A stretch of 46,716 nucleotides of DNA from Acidimicrobiales bacterium (GCA_030681555.1 JAUXRW010000091.1:1-46716), one strand, 5' to 3'. Counted from the first letter of the stretch, positions 10,142 to 17,715 are shown. Made by a program: numbers and translations. The notes: generated from the sequence alone by a model not told the origin.

Positions 10142-11329
10142 ATGGCACGCAGCGATCCGAACCCGGCCCACGAGCCCGAACGGGAGGGTCCGCCCGCGGA
10201 CTTGGCGCCCGCCGCCGGCGCGCCGCTCCCGCCCCCGCCGCCCCCGCCCCCTCCCGCCGAGATCGCGAAACCGCCGCAGGGCGACGCGCCGAGAGAACCG
10301 GCGTTCCCCGGTGCGAAAGCGCCCGGCGCCGCCACCCCATCCGCCGATCCACCCGAACGAGGGCCGGCGCCGCGCACGGTCGCGCCTGCAGTGCGCGAGG
10401 GCCTGGCCAACGCCCTCGGGGCCATGGAGGACCAGACGCTCGCCGTGCAGGAGCTCGTGCGAGAGCTGGCCCGGGCCGAGGCATCGCGCGCCGCCGACCT
10501 GGGCGAGCGCCTCACCGCGCAGTACAACCTGACGAGCGGGATGGCGCGGCACCTGACCGGGCTGCACACCGCCACCGGCGAGCAGCTCGAGAAGCTGGCC
10601 GGCGCCATCCCGCCCGACGTGACGGCGCTCGTGCAGGCTCTCGGGCGGATGCTGACCGAGGAGCTCGAGCGCACCCGCACGCAGTTCGAGGCGACGAACC
10701 CCGACCTGCTCCGCCGTCTCGGCGAGGTCGTCGAGGTGACCAACGCGCGGCACGACGAGCTGGCCGTCCTGCTGGCGAAGTCGATCGCCACCGACCCCAC
10801 ACCGAAGCTGGTCGAGATCGCCGAGCTGATGATCAACCAGCACCGGCAGATGGGCTCGCGGCTCTCCGACCTCGCGGGCCGGCTGCCGCCGGATCCGACG
10901 GCTCACATCCAGATGCTCATCGACCAGCTCCCGCCCGACCCGCAGCCGCAGCTCACCGAGCTGGCCCGGGTGGCCGAGCGGTTGAGCGTGCGCCAGACCG
11001 ACGCCGACCAGCGGCTCGCCGCCGTGGCCCAGCACACCGAGCGCCTCAGCGTGGCGATGGAGGAGGTGCGGTCGGTGCTGCGGGATCTCGCGGCGTCGTC
11101 CACCCGCCAGGTCGAGGAGGTGCGCGAGCTGTGGGGCACCCCACTGAAGGTGGACACCAGCGAGCTCGAGGCGGGTCAAGCCCGGGTGGGGGCAGCCCAC
11201 GCGGACGACATCGCGGAGCTCCGTCGCGACATGGGGGTGCTCCTGCAGGCGCTGCGGCAGCGCGACGACGACCTCACCCAGCTCCATCGCGACGTCGCCT
11301 GGCTGGTGCGCCAGCTCGAGGGCGCCTGA
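10142..11329 (+). CDS. Pro-rich N-terminus / coiled-coil protein of unknown function
   Basis: I do not recognise the family. The 395-residue product has a low-complexity Pro/Ala-rich N-terminus (1-80) with an unbroken run of ten prolines near residues 29-38, then about 300 residues of predicted helix and coiled coil (e.g. LGERLTAQYNLTSGMARHLT; DDIAELRRDMGVLLQALRQR at the end). PPD phrases recur (IPPDVTALVQALGRML, LPPDPTAHIQMLIDQL, LPPDPQPQLTELA), suggesting internal repeats. There is no signal peptide or membrane segment. ATG at 10142 follows the mfd divergent region; the frame is open further upstream but overlaps mfd. A scaffold or polar/cytoskeletal role is possible but only a guess. It ends 24 bases from the convergent pth stop. 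Confidence 0.8.
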   Translation: MARSDPNPAHEPEREGPPADLAPAAGAPLPPPPPPPPPAEIAKPPQGDAPREPAFPGAKAPGAATPSADPPERGPAPRTVAPAVREGLANALGAMEDQTLAVQELVRELARAEASRAADLGERLTAQYNLTSGMARHLTGLHTATGEQLEKLAGAIPPDVTALVQALGRMLTEELERTRTQFEATNPDLLRRLGEVVEVTNARHDELAVLLAKSIATDPTPKLVEIAELMINQHRQMGSRLSDLAGRLPPDPTAHIQMLIDQLPPDPQPQLTELARVAERLSVRQTDADQRLAAVAQHTERLSVAMEEVRSVLRDLAASSTRQVEEVRELWGTPLKVDTSELEAGQARVGAAHADDIAELRRDMGVLLQALRQRDDDLTQLHRDVAWLVRQLEGA

Positions 11330-11352
11330 GCCCACCCGCGGCTCGGCGGCGG

Positions 11353-11976
11353 TCAGCCCTCCGTGCGGGTGTTGTAGCGGTTCATGGCGGCCTCGATCCC
11401 GTCGCTGAGGATCAGCTCCACCGCGTCGGCGGCGTCGACGACCACGGCGTCGAGCTCGGCGCGGTCGGCCTTGCCGGGCTTGCGGAGCACGTGGTCGGCC
11501 CCCTGTGCCCGCCCGGGGGGCTTGCCGATCCCGATCCGCACCCGGGCGAAGTCGTCGGTGTGCAGGTGGGCCTTCACCGACTTGAGGCCGTTGTTGCCCG
11601 CCAGCCCCCCGCCGAGCTTCAGCTTCATACGCCCGACCGGGAGGTCGAGCTCGTCGTGGACGATCACCAAGCGGTGCGGGTCCTCGATCCCGTAGCGCCG
11701 CACGAGCGGCGCCACGGACTCGCCCGACAGGTTCATGTAGGTCTGCGGGATCGCCAGCGCCAGGCGCAGGTGGCCCACCCGGACCTCGTCGACCAGCGCC
11801 CGCTCCTTCCCCCGTTTCAGCGAGGCGCCGTGACGGTTGGCCAGCCGCTCGATGACCTCGGCCCCCACGTTGTGGCGGGTGCCGGCGTACTCGGCGCCGG
11901 GATTGGCCAGACCGACGACGAGCAGGTCCGCCGGGGTGCCGCGACGCGCCGTCGCGTCACCCCGACGTCCGAACAT
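11353..11976 (-). CDS. pth: Peptidyl-tRNA hydrolase
   Basis: A 207-residue Pth, which recycles peptidyl-tRNA released from stalled ribosomes by cleaving the ester bond. Diagnostic motifs: VVGLANPGAEYAGTRHNVG (catalytic His in TRHNVG), PQTYMNLSGESV, the VIVHDELDLPVGRMKLKLGG segment with the catalytic Asp, and GGLAGNNGLKSVKAHL. About 15 extra residues precede the usual start (LLVVGLANPG), but the ATG at 11976 overlaps the upstream rplY stop by one base (TGATG), which supports this start and translational coupling. rplY-pth is a conserved bacterial pair. Confidence 0.97.
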   Translation of the reverse strand: MFGRRGDATARRGTPADLLVVGLANPGAEYAGTRHNVGAEVIERLANRHGASLKRGKERALVDEVRVGHLRLALAIPQTYMNLSGESVAPLVRRYGIEDPHRLVIVHDELDLPVGRMKLKLGGGLAGNNGLKSVKAHLHTDDFARVRIGIGKPPGRAQGADHVLRKPGKADRAELDAVVVDAADAVELILSDGIEAAMNRYNTRTEG

Positions 11977-12683
11977 CAGCCCTCGTCGCCGCCCTCAGCG
12001 GCCTCACCCTCGCCGGCCGGGGCGTCGCCGTCCTCGCCGTCGGCGTCGCTGTCGCCCTCGCCTTCGGCAACCGTCTCGTCCTCGCCGGCGGCCTCGGCCT
12101 CGGCGGCCTCGATGTCGGCATCGGAGACGCCGTGCTGTGCGGCGACGACGGCTTCCTCGGGGTCGACGGGCGTGGTGACGCCGGGCGGCAGCTGGATGTC
12201 GCTGACCCGCAGCGCGCTGCCGATCTCCAGGTCCGAGATGTCGATCGTGAGGCCGGACGGGATGTCGTCGGGCTTCGCGGTGATCAGGAGGGCCGTGAGC
12301 ATCTGGTCCACCACGCCGTTCTCGCGGGTGACCTTCTCGGCCTCGCCCTCGAGCGTGATCGGGACCTCGACGTCGACGGTCTTGCTCAGATCGACCCGCA
12401 GGAAGTCGACGTGCAGGACGTTGCGGCGCACCGGGTGCCGTTGCATGTCCCTCACCAGGGTGGGCACGGGCTCGCCGCCCTCGATGTCGAGGTGGATGAC
12501 GGCGTTCAGACCCTGCTCGGTGACGAGGGCGGCCCGCAGCTCGCGCCAGTCGACCGTGAGGGTGACCGGATCGCCGCCGAGGCCGTAGACGACCCCCGGG
12601 ATCTTGCCCTCGCCGCGGAGGCGCCGGACGGACCGGGTGCCCTGCGGGGCGCGGGGAGTGGCATGCAACTTGATCTCGGCCAT
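11976..12683 (-). CDS. rplY: 50S ribosomal protein L25/general stress protein Ctc
   Basis: A 235-residue long-form bL25 (TL5/Ctc). The N-terminal 5S rRNA-binding domain (about 1-95) contains KLHATPRAPQGTRSVRRLRG and KIPGVVYGLGGDPVTLTVD; the C-terminal beta domain (about 100-185) carries RNVLHVDFLRVDLSKTVDVE and the closing VIHLD/VSDIQLPPGV strands. The tail from about 190 is a low-complexity Glu/Ala/Gly/Asp run. It binds 5S rRNA in the central protuberance. A TAGGAG ribosome binding site sits 8 bases before the ATG at 12683, so unlike many genes here it has a leadered message, about 60 bases long if the TAGCGT near 12750 is the -10. Cotranscribed with pth. Confidence 0.96.
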   Translation of the reverse strand: MAEIKLHATPRAPQGTRSVRRLRGEGKIPGVVYGLGGDPVTLTVDWRELRAALVTEQGLNAVIHLDIEGGEPVPTLVRDMQRHPVRRNVLHVDFLRVDLSKTVDVEVPITLEGEAEKVTRENGVVDQMLTALLITAKPDDIPSGLTIDISDLEIGSALRVSDIQLPPGVTTPVDPEEAVVAAQHGVSDADIEAAEAEAAGEDETVAEGEGDSDADGEDGDAPAGEGEAAEGGDEG

Positions 12684-12812
12684 CGGATGGCTCCTACGTC
12701 TGAGATCGCGCCGGAGCGCAGAATCTGTGGATGTGAAGAGAGGACGCTACAAGGCCAGCAGTGAAGGAAGCCAACGCCTCCGGGGGGTCCGGGGCGGCGG
12801 AGCGCGAGGTGT

Positions 12813-12897
12813 GGGGAGCGGGAGGGGCGGAGCCCCTCGCCCGCGAAGGGAGCCGGCTCCGCCGGTCCTGAGCAGCAGTGAGCGCGCCGCCGGCGCA
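12813..12897 (-). repeat. 85-bp dispersed hairpin element, copy 1 (downstream of prs)
   Basis: Read in the prs direction this 85-base stretch is almost the same as 46584-46668 downstream of glpX: two single-base indels and a few substitutions. It contains GCGCC-GGC-GGCGC, then GGCGGAGCC pairing with a later GGCTCCGCC, and an alternative GAGGGGC-TCC-GCCCCTC hairpin. It starts about 43 bases after the prs stop. There is no U-tract, so it may be an intrinsic-like terminator or 3'-UTR element. Both copies follow a 3' end in the same orientation. Confidence 0.85.
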
Positions 12898-12939
12898 CCG
12901 ATCAGCTCGACGAGCTCGCCGCAGGCGAGCGACGTCGAA

Positions 12940-13923
12940 TCAGTTCTGGTTCGCACCGCCGAAGATCTCGGAGACCGACTTGTCCTCGAAGACGGCATCG
13001 ATGGTCTCAGCGAGGACCTTGCTGACCGACAGGACCTCGATCTTGTCGATCTGCTTCTCGGGCGGGAGCGGCAGGGTGTTCGTGATCACCAGCTTGGTGA
13101 TCACGGAGTTCTTGATCCGGTCGATCGCCGGACCGGAGAGGACCCCGTGCGTCGCGGCGGCGTAGACGGCAGTGGCGCCCCGCTCGGCCAGCTGCTCGGC
13201 GGCGGCCACGAGGGTTCCGCCGGTGTCGATCATGTCGTCGATCAGGACGCAGGTGCGCCCCTCCACCTCGCCGACGATCTCCTTGGCCTCGACGCTGTTC
13301 TTCTTTCCCTTCACCCGACGCTTGTGCACGATGGCGAGGTCGGCGCCCAGCACGTTGGTGTAGCGCTCGGCCACCTTCACCCGGCCCGCGTCGGGGGACA
13401 CGACCACGAGGTCGGACGGCAGGTTGTTGCGCAGGAAGTCGATGAGCACGGGCATGGCGGTCAGGTGGTCCACGGGGCCGTCGAAGAACCCCTGGATCTG
13501 CCCCGAGTGGAGGTCGACCGACATGAGGCGGTTCGTGCCGACCGCAGCGAACATGTTCGCCACGACCTTGGCGGTGATCGGCTCCCTGCCCTCGGCCTTG
13601 CGGTCCTGGCGGGCGTAGCCGTAGCAGGGGATGACGGCCGTGATCCGCTTGGCCGAGGCCCGGCGGGCGGCGTCGATCATGATCAGGTGCTCCATGATCA
13701 CGTCGTTGACCGACATGGAGCCGCTCGCGCCGTGGGTCTGGATGATGAAGACGTCGGCCCCCCGCACGTTCTCACCGAGCTTGGAGTGGATCTCGCCGTT
13801 GGCGAACTCGGAGAGGTTCGGGTGCCCCAGCGTCACGCCCAGGTGGGCGGCGATCTCCTCGGCCAGCGGCAGGTTCGACCGGCCGGCGAGGAGGTGCAGC
13901 GTCTTCTTGGTGACCAACTCCAT
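12940..13923 (-). CDS. prs: Ribose-phosphate pyrophosphokinase (PRPP synthetase)
   Basis: A 327-residue class I PRPP synthase that makes 5-phosphoribosyl-1-diphosphate from ribose-5-phosphate and ATP for nucleotide, His and Trp synthesis. Motifs: HGASGSMSVNDVIMEHLIMI, the ATP-binding IPCYGYARQDRK, the flexible-loop KRR and the PRPP-binding VLIDDMIDTGGTLVAAAEQL. A GAGG ribosome binding site lies 5 bases before the ATG at 13923. It follows glmU by 41 bases on the same strand, the conserved glmU-prs operon. After the stop comes a hairpin-rich repeat (12813-12897). Confidence 0.98.
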   Translation of the reverse strand: MELVTKKTLHLLAGRSNLPLAEEIAAHLGVTLGHPNLSEFANGEIHSKLGENVRGADVFIIQTHGASGSMSVNDVIMEHLIMIDAARRASAKRITAVIPCYGYARQDRKAEGREPITAKVVANMFAAVGTNRLMSVDLHSGQIQGFFDGPVDHLTAMPVLIDFLRNNLPSDLVVVSPDAGRVKVAERYTNVLGADLAIVHKRRVKGKKNSVEAKEIVGEVEGRTCVLIDDMIDTGGTLVAAAEQLAERGATAVYAAATHGVLSGPAIDRIKNSVITKLVITNTLPLPPEKQIDKIEVLSVSKVLAETIDAVFEDKSVSEIFGGANQN

Positions 13924-13964
13924 GGATGCCTCGTGGACCGAAGGGGCGGACGGCAGCGCAGGCG

Positions 13965-15077
13965 TCAGTCGTCCAGACCCGCCGCCGTGGCTGCAGTGTA
14001 GAACGGCCCGGTGCGGGTGCCGGGAGCCAAGCGCGATCCCTGCTCGAGCACCGCGTACGGACCGACCTGGCAGTCGGCGCCCACCTCGCTGAGGTTCCCG
14101 ACCGTGTGCTCCAGCCTCGAGTGCTCGCCGATGCGGCAGTCGATCAGACGGCAGCCGGGGCCGATCTCCACGCCCTGGCCTATGTGGGTTCGGCCCTGCA
14201 GGATGGCGCCGGGAAAGATCGTCACGTCGGCGGCCAGCTCCACCGTGGCGTCGATGTAGGTGGCGGCCGGGTCGACCATGGTGACGCCGCGCCCGAGCCA
14301 GGCGCGGTTGGTGCGCTCCCGGAGCCCGGCCTCGGCGGCGGCCAGCTGGGCCCGGTCGTTCACGCCCCTCGTCTCGCTCGGATCCGACGCCACCACGCTG
14401 ACGACCCTGTGGCCGGCGTCGGCCAGGACCTCGACGACGTCGGTGAGGTAGTACTCGCCCTGCGCGTTGTCGGGGTGCACCAGCCGCAGGGCCGGCGCCA
14501 GGAGGTTGCGCCGGAAGCAGAAGATCCCGGTGTTCACCTCATCGATCTCGAGCTCGTCGGGGGCGGCATCGGCCTGCTCGACAATGCGGGCGATCTTGTC
14601 GTCGTTGCCGACCCGCACGATCCGGCCGTAGCCGGTGGGGTCGTCGAGGCGCGCGGTGAGGATCGTGCACGCGGCCCCGGACTGGCGGTGCTCGGCGACG
14701 AGGCCGGCCACCGTCCGGGGTCGGAGCAGCGGCGTGTCGCCGGGGACGACGAGCACATCGCGCTCGTCGTCGTCATCGTCGTCGTCGGGGAGCCCCGTGA
14801 GCCCGACGGCGACGGCATCACCCGTGCCGCGCTGGTACTGCTGCTCCACGAACTCGAGGCCCAGACCGGCGCTGTCCTCTGTGAGCTTCTTGGTGACGCG
14901 CTCCGCGCCGTGGCCGACGACGACGACGGCCCGGTCGAGCTCGGGTGCGGGCAGGGCGTCGAGCACGTACAGCACCATCGCCCGACCGCAGAGCAGGTGC
15001 AGCGGCTTGGGGCGGGTGGAGCGCATGCGGGCGCCCTCCCCAGCGGCGAGGACCACGGCAGAGAGGCGTCGGGTCAT
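13965..15077 (-). CDS. glmU: GlmU-like UDP-GlcNAc pyrophosphorylase, C-terminally short
   Basis: A 370-residue relative of bifunctional GlmU, which usually has about 450-490 residues. The uridylyltransferase domain (1 to about 240) is intact: LAAGEGARM, PKPLHLLCGRAM, QQYQRGTGDAV, VVPGDTPLLRP, ETRGVNDRAQL. An Asp run (DDDDDDDE near residues 100-107) interrupts the loop before VLVVPGD. The left-handed beta-helix follows (PAATYIDATVELAADVTIFPG, ILQGRTHIGQGVEIGPGCRL) but stops at GPYAVLEQGSRL...GLDD, before the region that carries the acetyltransferase His and acetyl-CoA site. So it may only perform GlcNAc-1-P to UDP-GlcNAc. The next gene starts 41 bases on, leaving no room for a lost coding tail. 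ATG at 15077 has TAGACA 7 bases upstream. Operon with prs. Confidence 0.92.
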   Translation of the reverse strand: MTRRLSAVVLAAGEGARMRSTRPKPLHLLCGRAMVLYVLDALPAPELDRAVVVVGHGAERVTKKLTEDSAGLGLEFVEQQYQRGTGDAVAVGLTGLPDDDDDDDERDVLVVPGDTPLLRPRTVAGLVAEHRQSGAACTILTARLDDPTGYGRIVRVGNDDKIARIVEQADAAPDELEIDEVNTGIFCFRRNLLAPALRLVHPDNAQGEYYLTDVVEVLADAGHRVVSVVASDPSETRGVNDRAQLAAAEAGLRERTNRAWLGRGVTMVDPAATYIDATVELAADVTIFPGAILQGRTHIGQGVEIGPGCRLIDCRIGEHSRLEHTVGNLSEVGADCQVGPYAVLEQGSRLAPGTRTGPFYTAATAAGLDD

Positions 15078-15141
15078 GCAGTGATGTCTACCGCGACGAA
15101 CGGCCGCCGGGGCGCGCAGGTCGCGATGTCGACCCCGCCGC

Positions 15142-15630
15142 TCAGCGATCGCCGACGAGGGCGGCCGCGTCGACATCGCCGTCCACCGTGGTGACGTAGA
15201 AGGGCGTGTCGAAACCCTCGACGTCCTGTGTGTCGATGTCGACGACCTCACCGTCATCGAGCTCCACCCGCACCGTCTCGGCCCCCGACGGCGCCTGCCC
15301 GAAGACGACGGTGGCGTCCCCGATGGTGGCGTCCTGCGGCGTCACGTCACACGAGCCCGTGAGCTGCGCGCCGTCCTGGAAGAGGAACGCGCAGGTGTCT
15401 CCTTCGACGTCCCGGACGGCGTCCACGCGCCACGCCACCGCGCCGATGGTGCCCTCCGCGACCACGACCGCCTCTTCGTCGTCGGGCTCGTCCTCCCGGT
15501 TCAGGACGGTGCCGATGACGATGCCCGCGGCCACCACCACGACGAGCAGGATGAGGCTCATCAGGCACCCGGGCCCGGACCTCCGCTGCGGAGGCCGAGG
15601 GGTGGCGGACGGAGGCGCGGCGTCGGTCAT
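15142..15630 (-). CDS. Single-pass membrane protein of unknown function
   Basis: A 162-residue protein with a Pro-rich cytoplasmic start (MTDAAPPSATPRPPQRRSG), one membrane segment at about 23-43 (CLMSLILLVVVVAAGIVIGT) and an acidic external domain of about 115 residues rich in Asp/Val beta strands, with two Cys (TCAFLF and SCDVTP) that could form a disulfide. The family is not recognised. The ATG at 15630 is the only start that does not run into tRNA-Gln, which ends three bases upstream; an in-frame ATG at 15672 lies inside the tRNA and was rejected. Possibly cotranscribed with, and processed from, the tRNA. Confidence 0.72.
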   Translation of the reverse strand: MTDAAPPSATPRPPQRRSGPGCLMSLILLVVVVAAGIVIGTVLNREDEPDDEEAVVVAEGTIGAVAWRVDAVRDVEGDTCAFLFQDGAQLTGSCDVTPQDATIGDATVVFGQAPSGAETVRVELDDGEVVDIDTQDVEGFDTPFYVTTVDGDVDAAALVGDR

Positions 15631-15632
15631 GG

Positions 15633-15705
15633 CTCGGGGGGGAGGGCTCGAACCTCCAACATCCGGCTCCAAAGGCCGGTGTTCTGCCAGTTGAACTACC
15701 CCCGA
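15633..15705 (-). tRNA. tRNA-Gln (anticodon TTG)
   Basis: A cloverleaf can be drawn by eye. The acceptor stem TCGGGGG (5' end at 15705) pairs with CCCCCGA, followed by a G discriminator as usual for tRNA-Gln. The anticodon stem CCGGC/GCCGG closes the loop CTTTGGA, giving anticodon TTG (reads CAA). The T arm is GGAGG-TTCGAGC-CCTCC. The CCA end is not encoded. Confidence 0.93.
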
Positions 15706-15959
15706 ACGGGGTGCGGCCAGCGTAGATCCTGCCGGTTCTGATCCCCTGCCGGTCCGTGCGGCGTCAGGCCAGCACCTGCTGCTGCGTCGCCACCAGCCTC
15801 TGCTCTTCGTCGCCCTCGACGATGATCACCGGCTCCGTCGCGGCGACGAGGGCCGCGACCACCTTCTCCGCGTCGACCCGCCCGCGCGGCGGCCGCTCGC
15901 GAGGGCAGCGTGGCCGTCACCGGGGAGTCTCGCCTTTGGCGTCGCGTGGGGCCACCCCC

Positions 15960-15965
15960 TACGGT
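15960..15965 (+). promoter_or_regulatory. Putative -10 (TACGGT) of the bS22 gene
   Basis: TACGGT ends 10 bases before the ATG at 15976, leaving a leader of only a few bases. No Shine-Dalgarno sequence is visible. Confidence 0.4.
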
Positions 15966-15975
15966 GGTCGACCTC

Positions 15976-16077
15976 ATGGGTTCACTGATCAAGAAGCGCC
16001 GCAAGCGCATGCGCAAGAAGAAGCACAAGAAGATGCTGAAGCGCACGCGTTGGCAGCGCAGGGCCGCCGGCAAGTAG
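15976..16077 (+). CDS. Small ribosomal protein bS22 (AURKAIP1/COX24-domain protein, 33 residues)
   Basis: A 33-residue, extremely basic protein beginning MGSLIKKRRKRMRKKKHKK and ending RRAAGK. It matches the actinobacterial AURKAIP1/COX24 family, whose mycobacterial member (Rv0500B) was found in cryo-EM structures of the mycobacterial 30S subunit and named bS22. Nearly every other residue is Lys or Arg, fitting rRNA binding at the subunit interface. Too short for many gene finders. The ATG at 15976 has TACGGT 10 bases upstream. A strong hairpin at 16111-16137 ends the transcript. In mycobacteria it follows a small excisionase-like gene; here no such gene precedes it. Confidence 0.92.
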   Translation: MGSLIKKRRKRMRKKKHKKMLKRTRWQRRAAGK

Positions 16078-16110
16078 CCGGCCCGCCCTCCAGCACAGCA
16101 GATCTCAGCT

Positions 16111-16137
16111 CCCGACCGCCCTGCGAGGGCGGTCGGG
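16111..16137. terminator. Bidirectional hairpin terminator between bS22 and ispE
   Basis: CCCGACCGCCC-TGCGA-GGGCGGTCGGG: a perfect 11-bp stem with a 5-base loop, 33 bases after the bS22 stop and 5 bases past the ispE stop on the opposite strand. There is no T-tract on either side, as is common in high-GC actinobacteria. Confidence 0.8.
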
Positions 16138-16142
16138 GCGCG

Positions 16143-16859
16143 TCACGGCTCGATCGCTGCGGGCACCGTGCGCACGACGACGTGCCCCTCCCCGGGGTGG
16201 GTGCCCTCGACGAACCACGTCGCGCCGCTCCCGGCCAGCACGGGCGCGCCGCCCGTGGCGTCCCCCAGGCGATCGCGCCAGCGCGCCAGCTCGGGCGCCA
16301 CGTGGAGGGCGGCCGGCTCGAGGTCGTTCGGTCCGATGCCGGTGGGGCCGCCCAGCCGGTCCCACGCCTCGTACACGGCGGCCGTTGAGCAGTGCACAGG
16401 GGGCGTGAGCAGCGTGTAGGTGCGGTCCTCGTACGCCAGGTGCTCGAGGTCGTCACCGATGCCGCGCACCCGGGCCCGGCCGCCGCGCACGCAGAAGGGC
16501 ACGTCGGCGCCGAGGCGCACCGCTAGGTCGGGGTCCTCGACCCCGGCCCACCGCAACACGGCGGCGGCGTCGGCCGACCCGCCGCCGAGCCCGGCGCCGG
16601 ACGGGATGTGCTTGTCGACCCGCACGTAGGCGGTGCGCCCCACCAGCACGAGGGCTCGGCGGACCAGGTTCGTGTCGTCCACGGGCACGTCCGGCGCGGC
16701 GTTGCGCAGGTCGAGGCCGTCGCCCGCCTCGAAGGTCAGCTCGTCGGCGAGGTCGATGCTCACCATCTCGGCGTCGAGCAGGTGGTAGCCGTCCTCCCGG
16801 GTGCCGACGATCCGGAGGGAGCGGGTCAGCTTGGCCGGGGCGAGGAGGACGTCGGCCAC
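16143..16859 (-). CDS. ispE: 4-diphosphocytidyl-2-C-methyl-D-erythritol kinase
   Basis: A 238-residue GHMP kinase that phosphorylates CDP-methylerythritol in the MEP isoprenoid pathway. Seen: LAPAKLTRSLRI and EDGYHLLDAEMVSID near the N-terminus (PAKLN in most homologues, Thr here), the ATP-binding PSGAGLGGGSADAAAVL, LGADVPFCVRGG and the C-terminal VLAGSGATWFVEG. It is shorter than typical IspE (about 280-310), mainly in the middle and C-terminal domain, yet keeps the catalytic motifs. Start GTG at 16859, 19 bases after the rsmA stop; the frame is open further up only inside rsmA. The rpf-rsmA-ispE order matches M. tuberculosis rpfB-ksgA-ispE. Confidence 0.93.
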   Translation of the reverse strand: MADVLLAPAKLTRSLRIVGTREDGYHLLDAEMVSIDLADELTFEAGDGLDLRNAAPDVPVDDTNLVRRALVLVGRTAYVRVDKHIPSGAGLGGGSADAAAVLRWAGVEDPDLAVRLGADVPFCVRGGRARVRGIGDDLEHLAYEDRTYTLLTPPVHCSTAAVYEAWDRLGGPTGIGPNDLEPAALHVAPELARWRDRLGDATGGAPVLAGSGATWFVEGTHPGEGHVVVRTVPAAIEP

Positions 16860-16878
16860 GGCGCGGACGGTAGCCCGT

Positions 16879-17715
16879 TCAGCCAGAGGTCTCGGCGGCG
16901 GCCGCCAGGCGCAGCCAGTCCGCCAGCTCCAGCTCCTCCGCCCGCGCTTCGGGCCGGATGGCAGCGGCGGCGAAGGCCCCGGGACCGACGTGGTCGGCCA
17001 AGGCCCGACGCAGCATCTTGCGGCGCTGCCCGAAGCCGGCGTCCACCAGGGCGAACACGGCGCGGCGGGCGGCGTCGTCACCGGGCACCGGGCGGCGTCG
17101 CAGCTCGACCAGAGCGGACTCGACCCGCGGCGGCGGTACGAACACCGTCCACGGCACCCTTCCCACCAGGCGGGCCTCGGCCCACCAGGCGACCTTCACC
17201 GAGGGGATGCCGTAGGCCTTCGACCCGGGCGTCGCCGCCAGCCGCTCCCCCGCCTCCAGTTGGACCATGACGAGCATGCGATCGATCTGGGGCACGTCCG
17301 CCAGGAGGTCGAGGAGCAGCACGGTCGCGATGTTGTACGGCAGGTTGGCGACCAGCACCCAGGACGGGGTGTCGCCGGCCGGCCCCAGCAGCCCGTGCCA
17401 GTCGAGGCTCAGCGCGTCGGCCTGCACCACGGTGGCGCCCTCGGGCTCCACGACGCTGCGCAGCACCGGCACCAGGTGCCGGTCGATCTCGATGGCGGTG
17501 ATCTGTGCGCCTGTCGCCGTCAGCGCCAGCGTGAGGGACCCGAGGCCGGCACCGATCTCGATGACCCGGTCGCCGGCCCCGACACCGGCCAGGCGCGCCA
17601 CGCGGCGCACCGTGTTGGCGTCGGCGACGAAGTTCTGGCCGAGGGCCCGGCTCGGCTCGAGGCCATGCCGCGCGAGGAGGTCTCGGATCGCCGCTGCGGA
17701 GTGCAGCGCGCTCAG
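16879..17715 (-). CDS. rsmA: 16S rRNA dimethyladenosine transferase RsmA/KsgA, CTG start
   Basis: RsmA dimethylates two adjacent adenosines near the 3' end of 16S rRNA with SAM, a late 30S assembly checkpoint. Motifs: LGQNFVAD (substrate loop), VIEIGAGLGSLTLAL (SAM motif I), VVQADALSLDW, NLPYNIATVLLLDLL (motif IV) and the C-terminal domain with VWALVDAGF-like FALVDAGFGQRRKMLRRAL. The first ATG/GTG in frame (17610) would delete the GQNF segment. The only reasonable start is CTG at 17715, whose bases overlap the rpf stop as CTGA, the same 4-base coupling that ATGA or GTGA gives elsewhere. This yields 278 residues, normal for RsmA. Confidence 0.93.
   Translation of the reverse strand: MSALHSAAAIRDLLARHGLEPSRALGQNFVADANTVRRVARLAGVGAGDRVIEIGAGLGSLTLALTATGAQITAIEIDRHLVPVLRSVVEPEGATVVQADALSLDWHGLLGPAGDTPSWVLVANLPYNIATVLLLDLLADVPQIDRMLVMVQLEAGERLAATPGSKAYGIPSVKVAWWAEARLVGRVPWTVFVPPPRVESALVELRRRPVPGDDAARRAVFALVDAGFGQRRKMLRRALADHVGPGAFAAAAIRPEARAEELELADWLRLAAAAETSG

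Noticed and set aside
14765-14790. GTC/GAC trinucleotide run as a microsatellite or regulatory repeat
   Set aside because: It encodes the Asp run within the glmU frame; treated as a coding feature.
15764-15890. Minus-strand piece with protein-like sequence VDAEKVVAALVAATEPVIIVEGDEEQRL... ending TGA near 15765
   Set aside because: A stop lies upstream in frame and the only start is an internal GTG giving about 32 residues with no match; possibly a gene remnant, but not enough to call.
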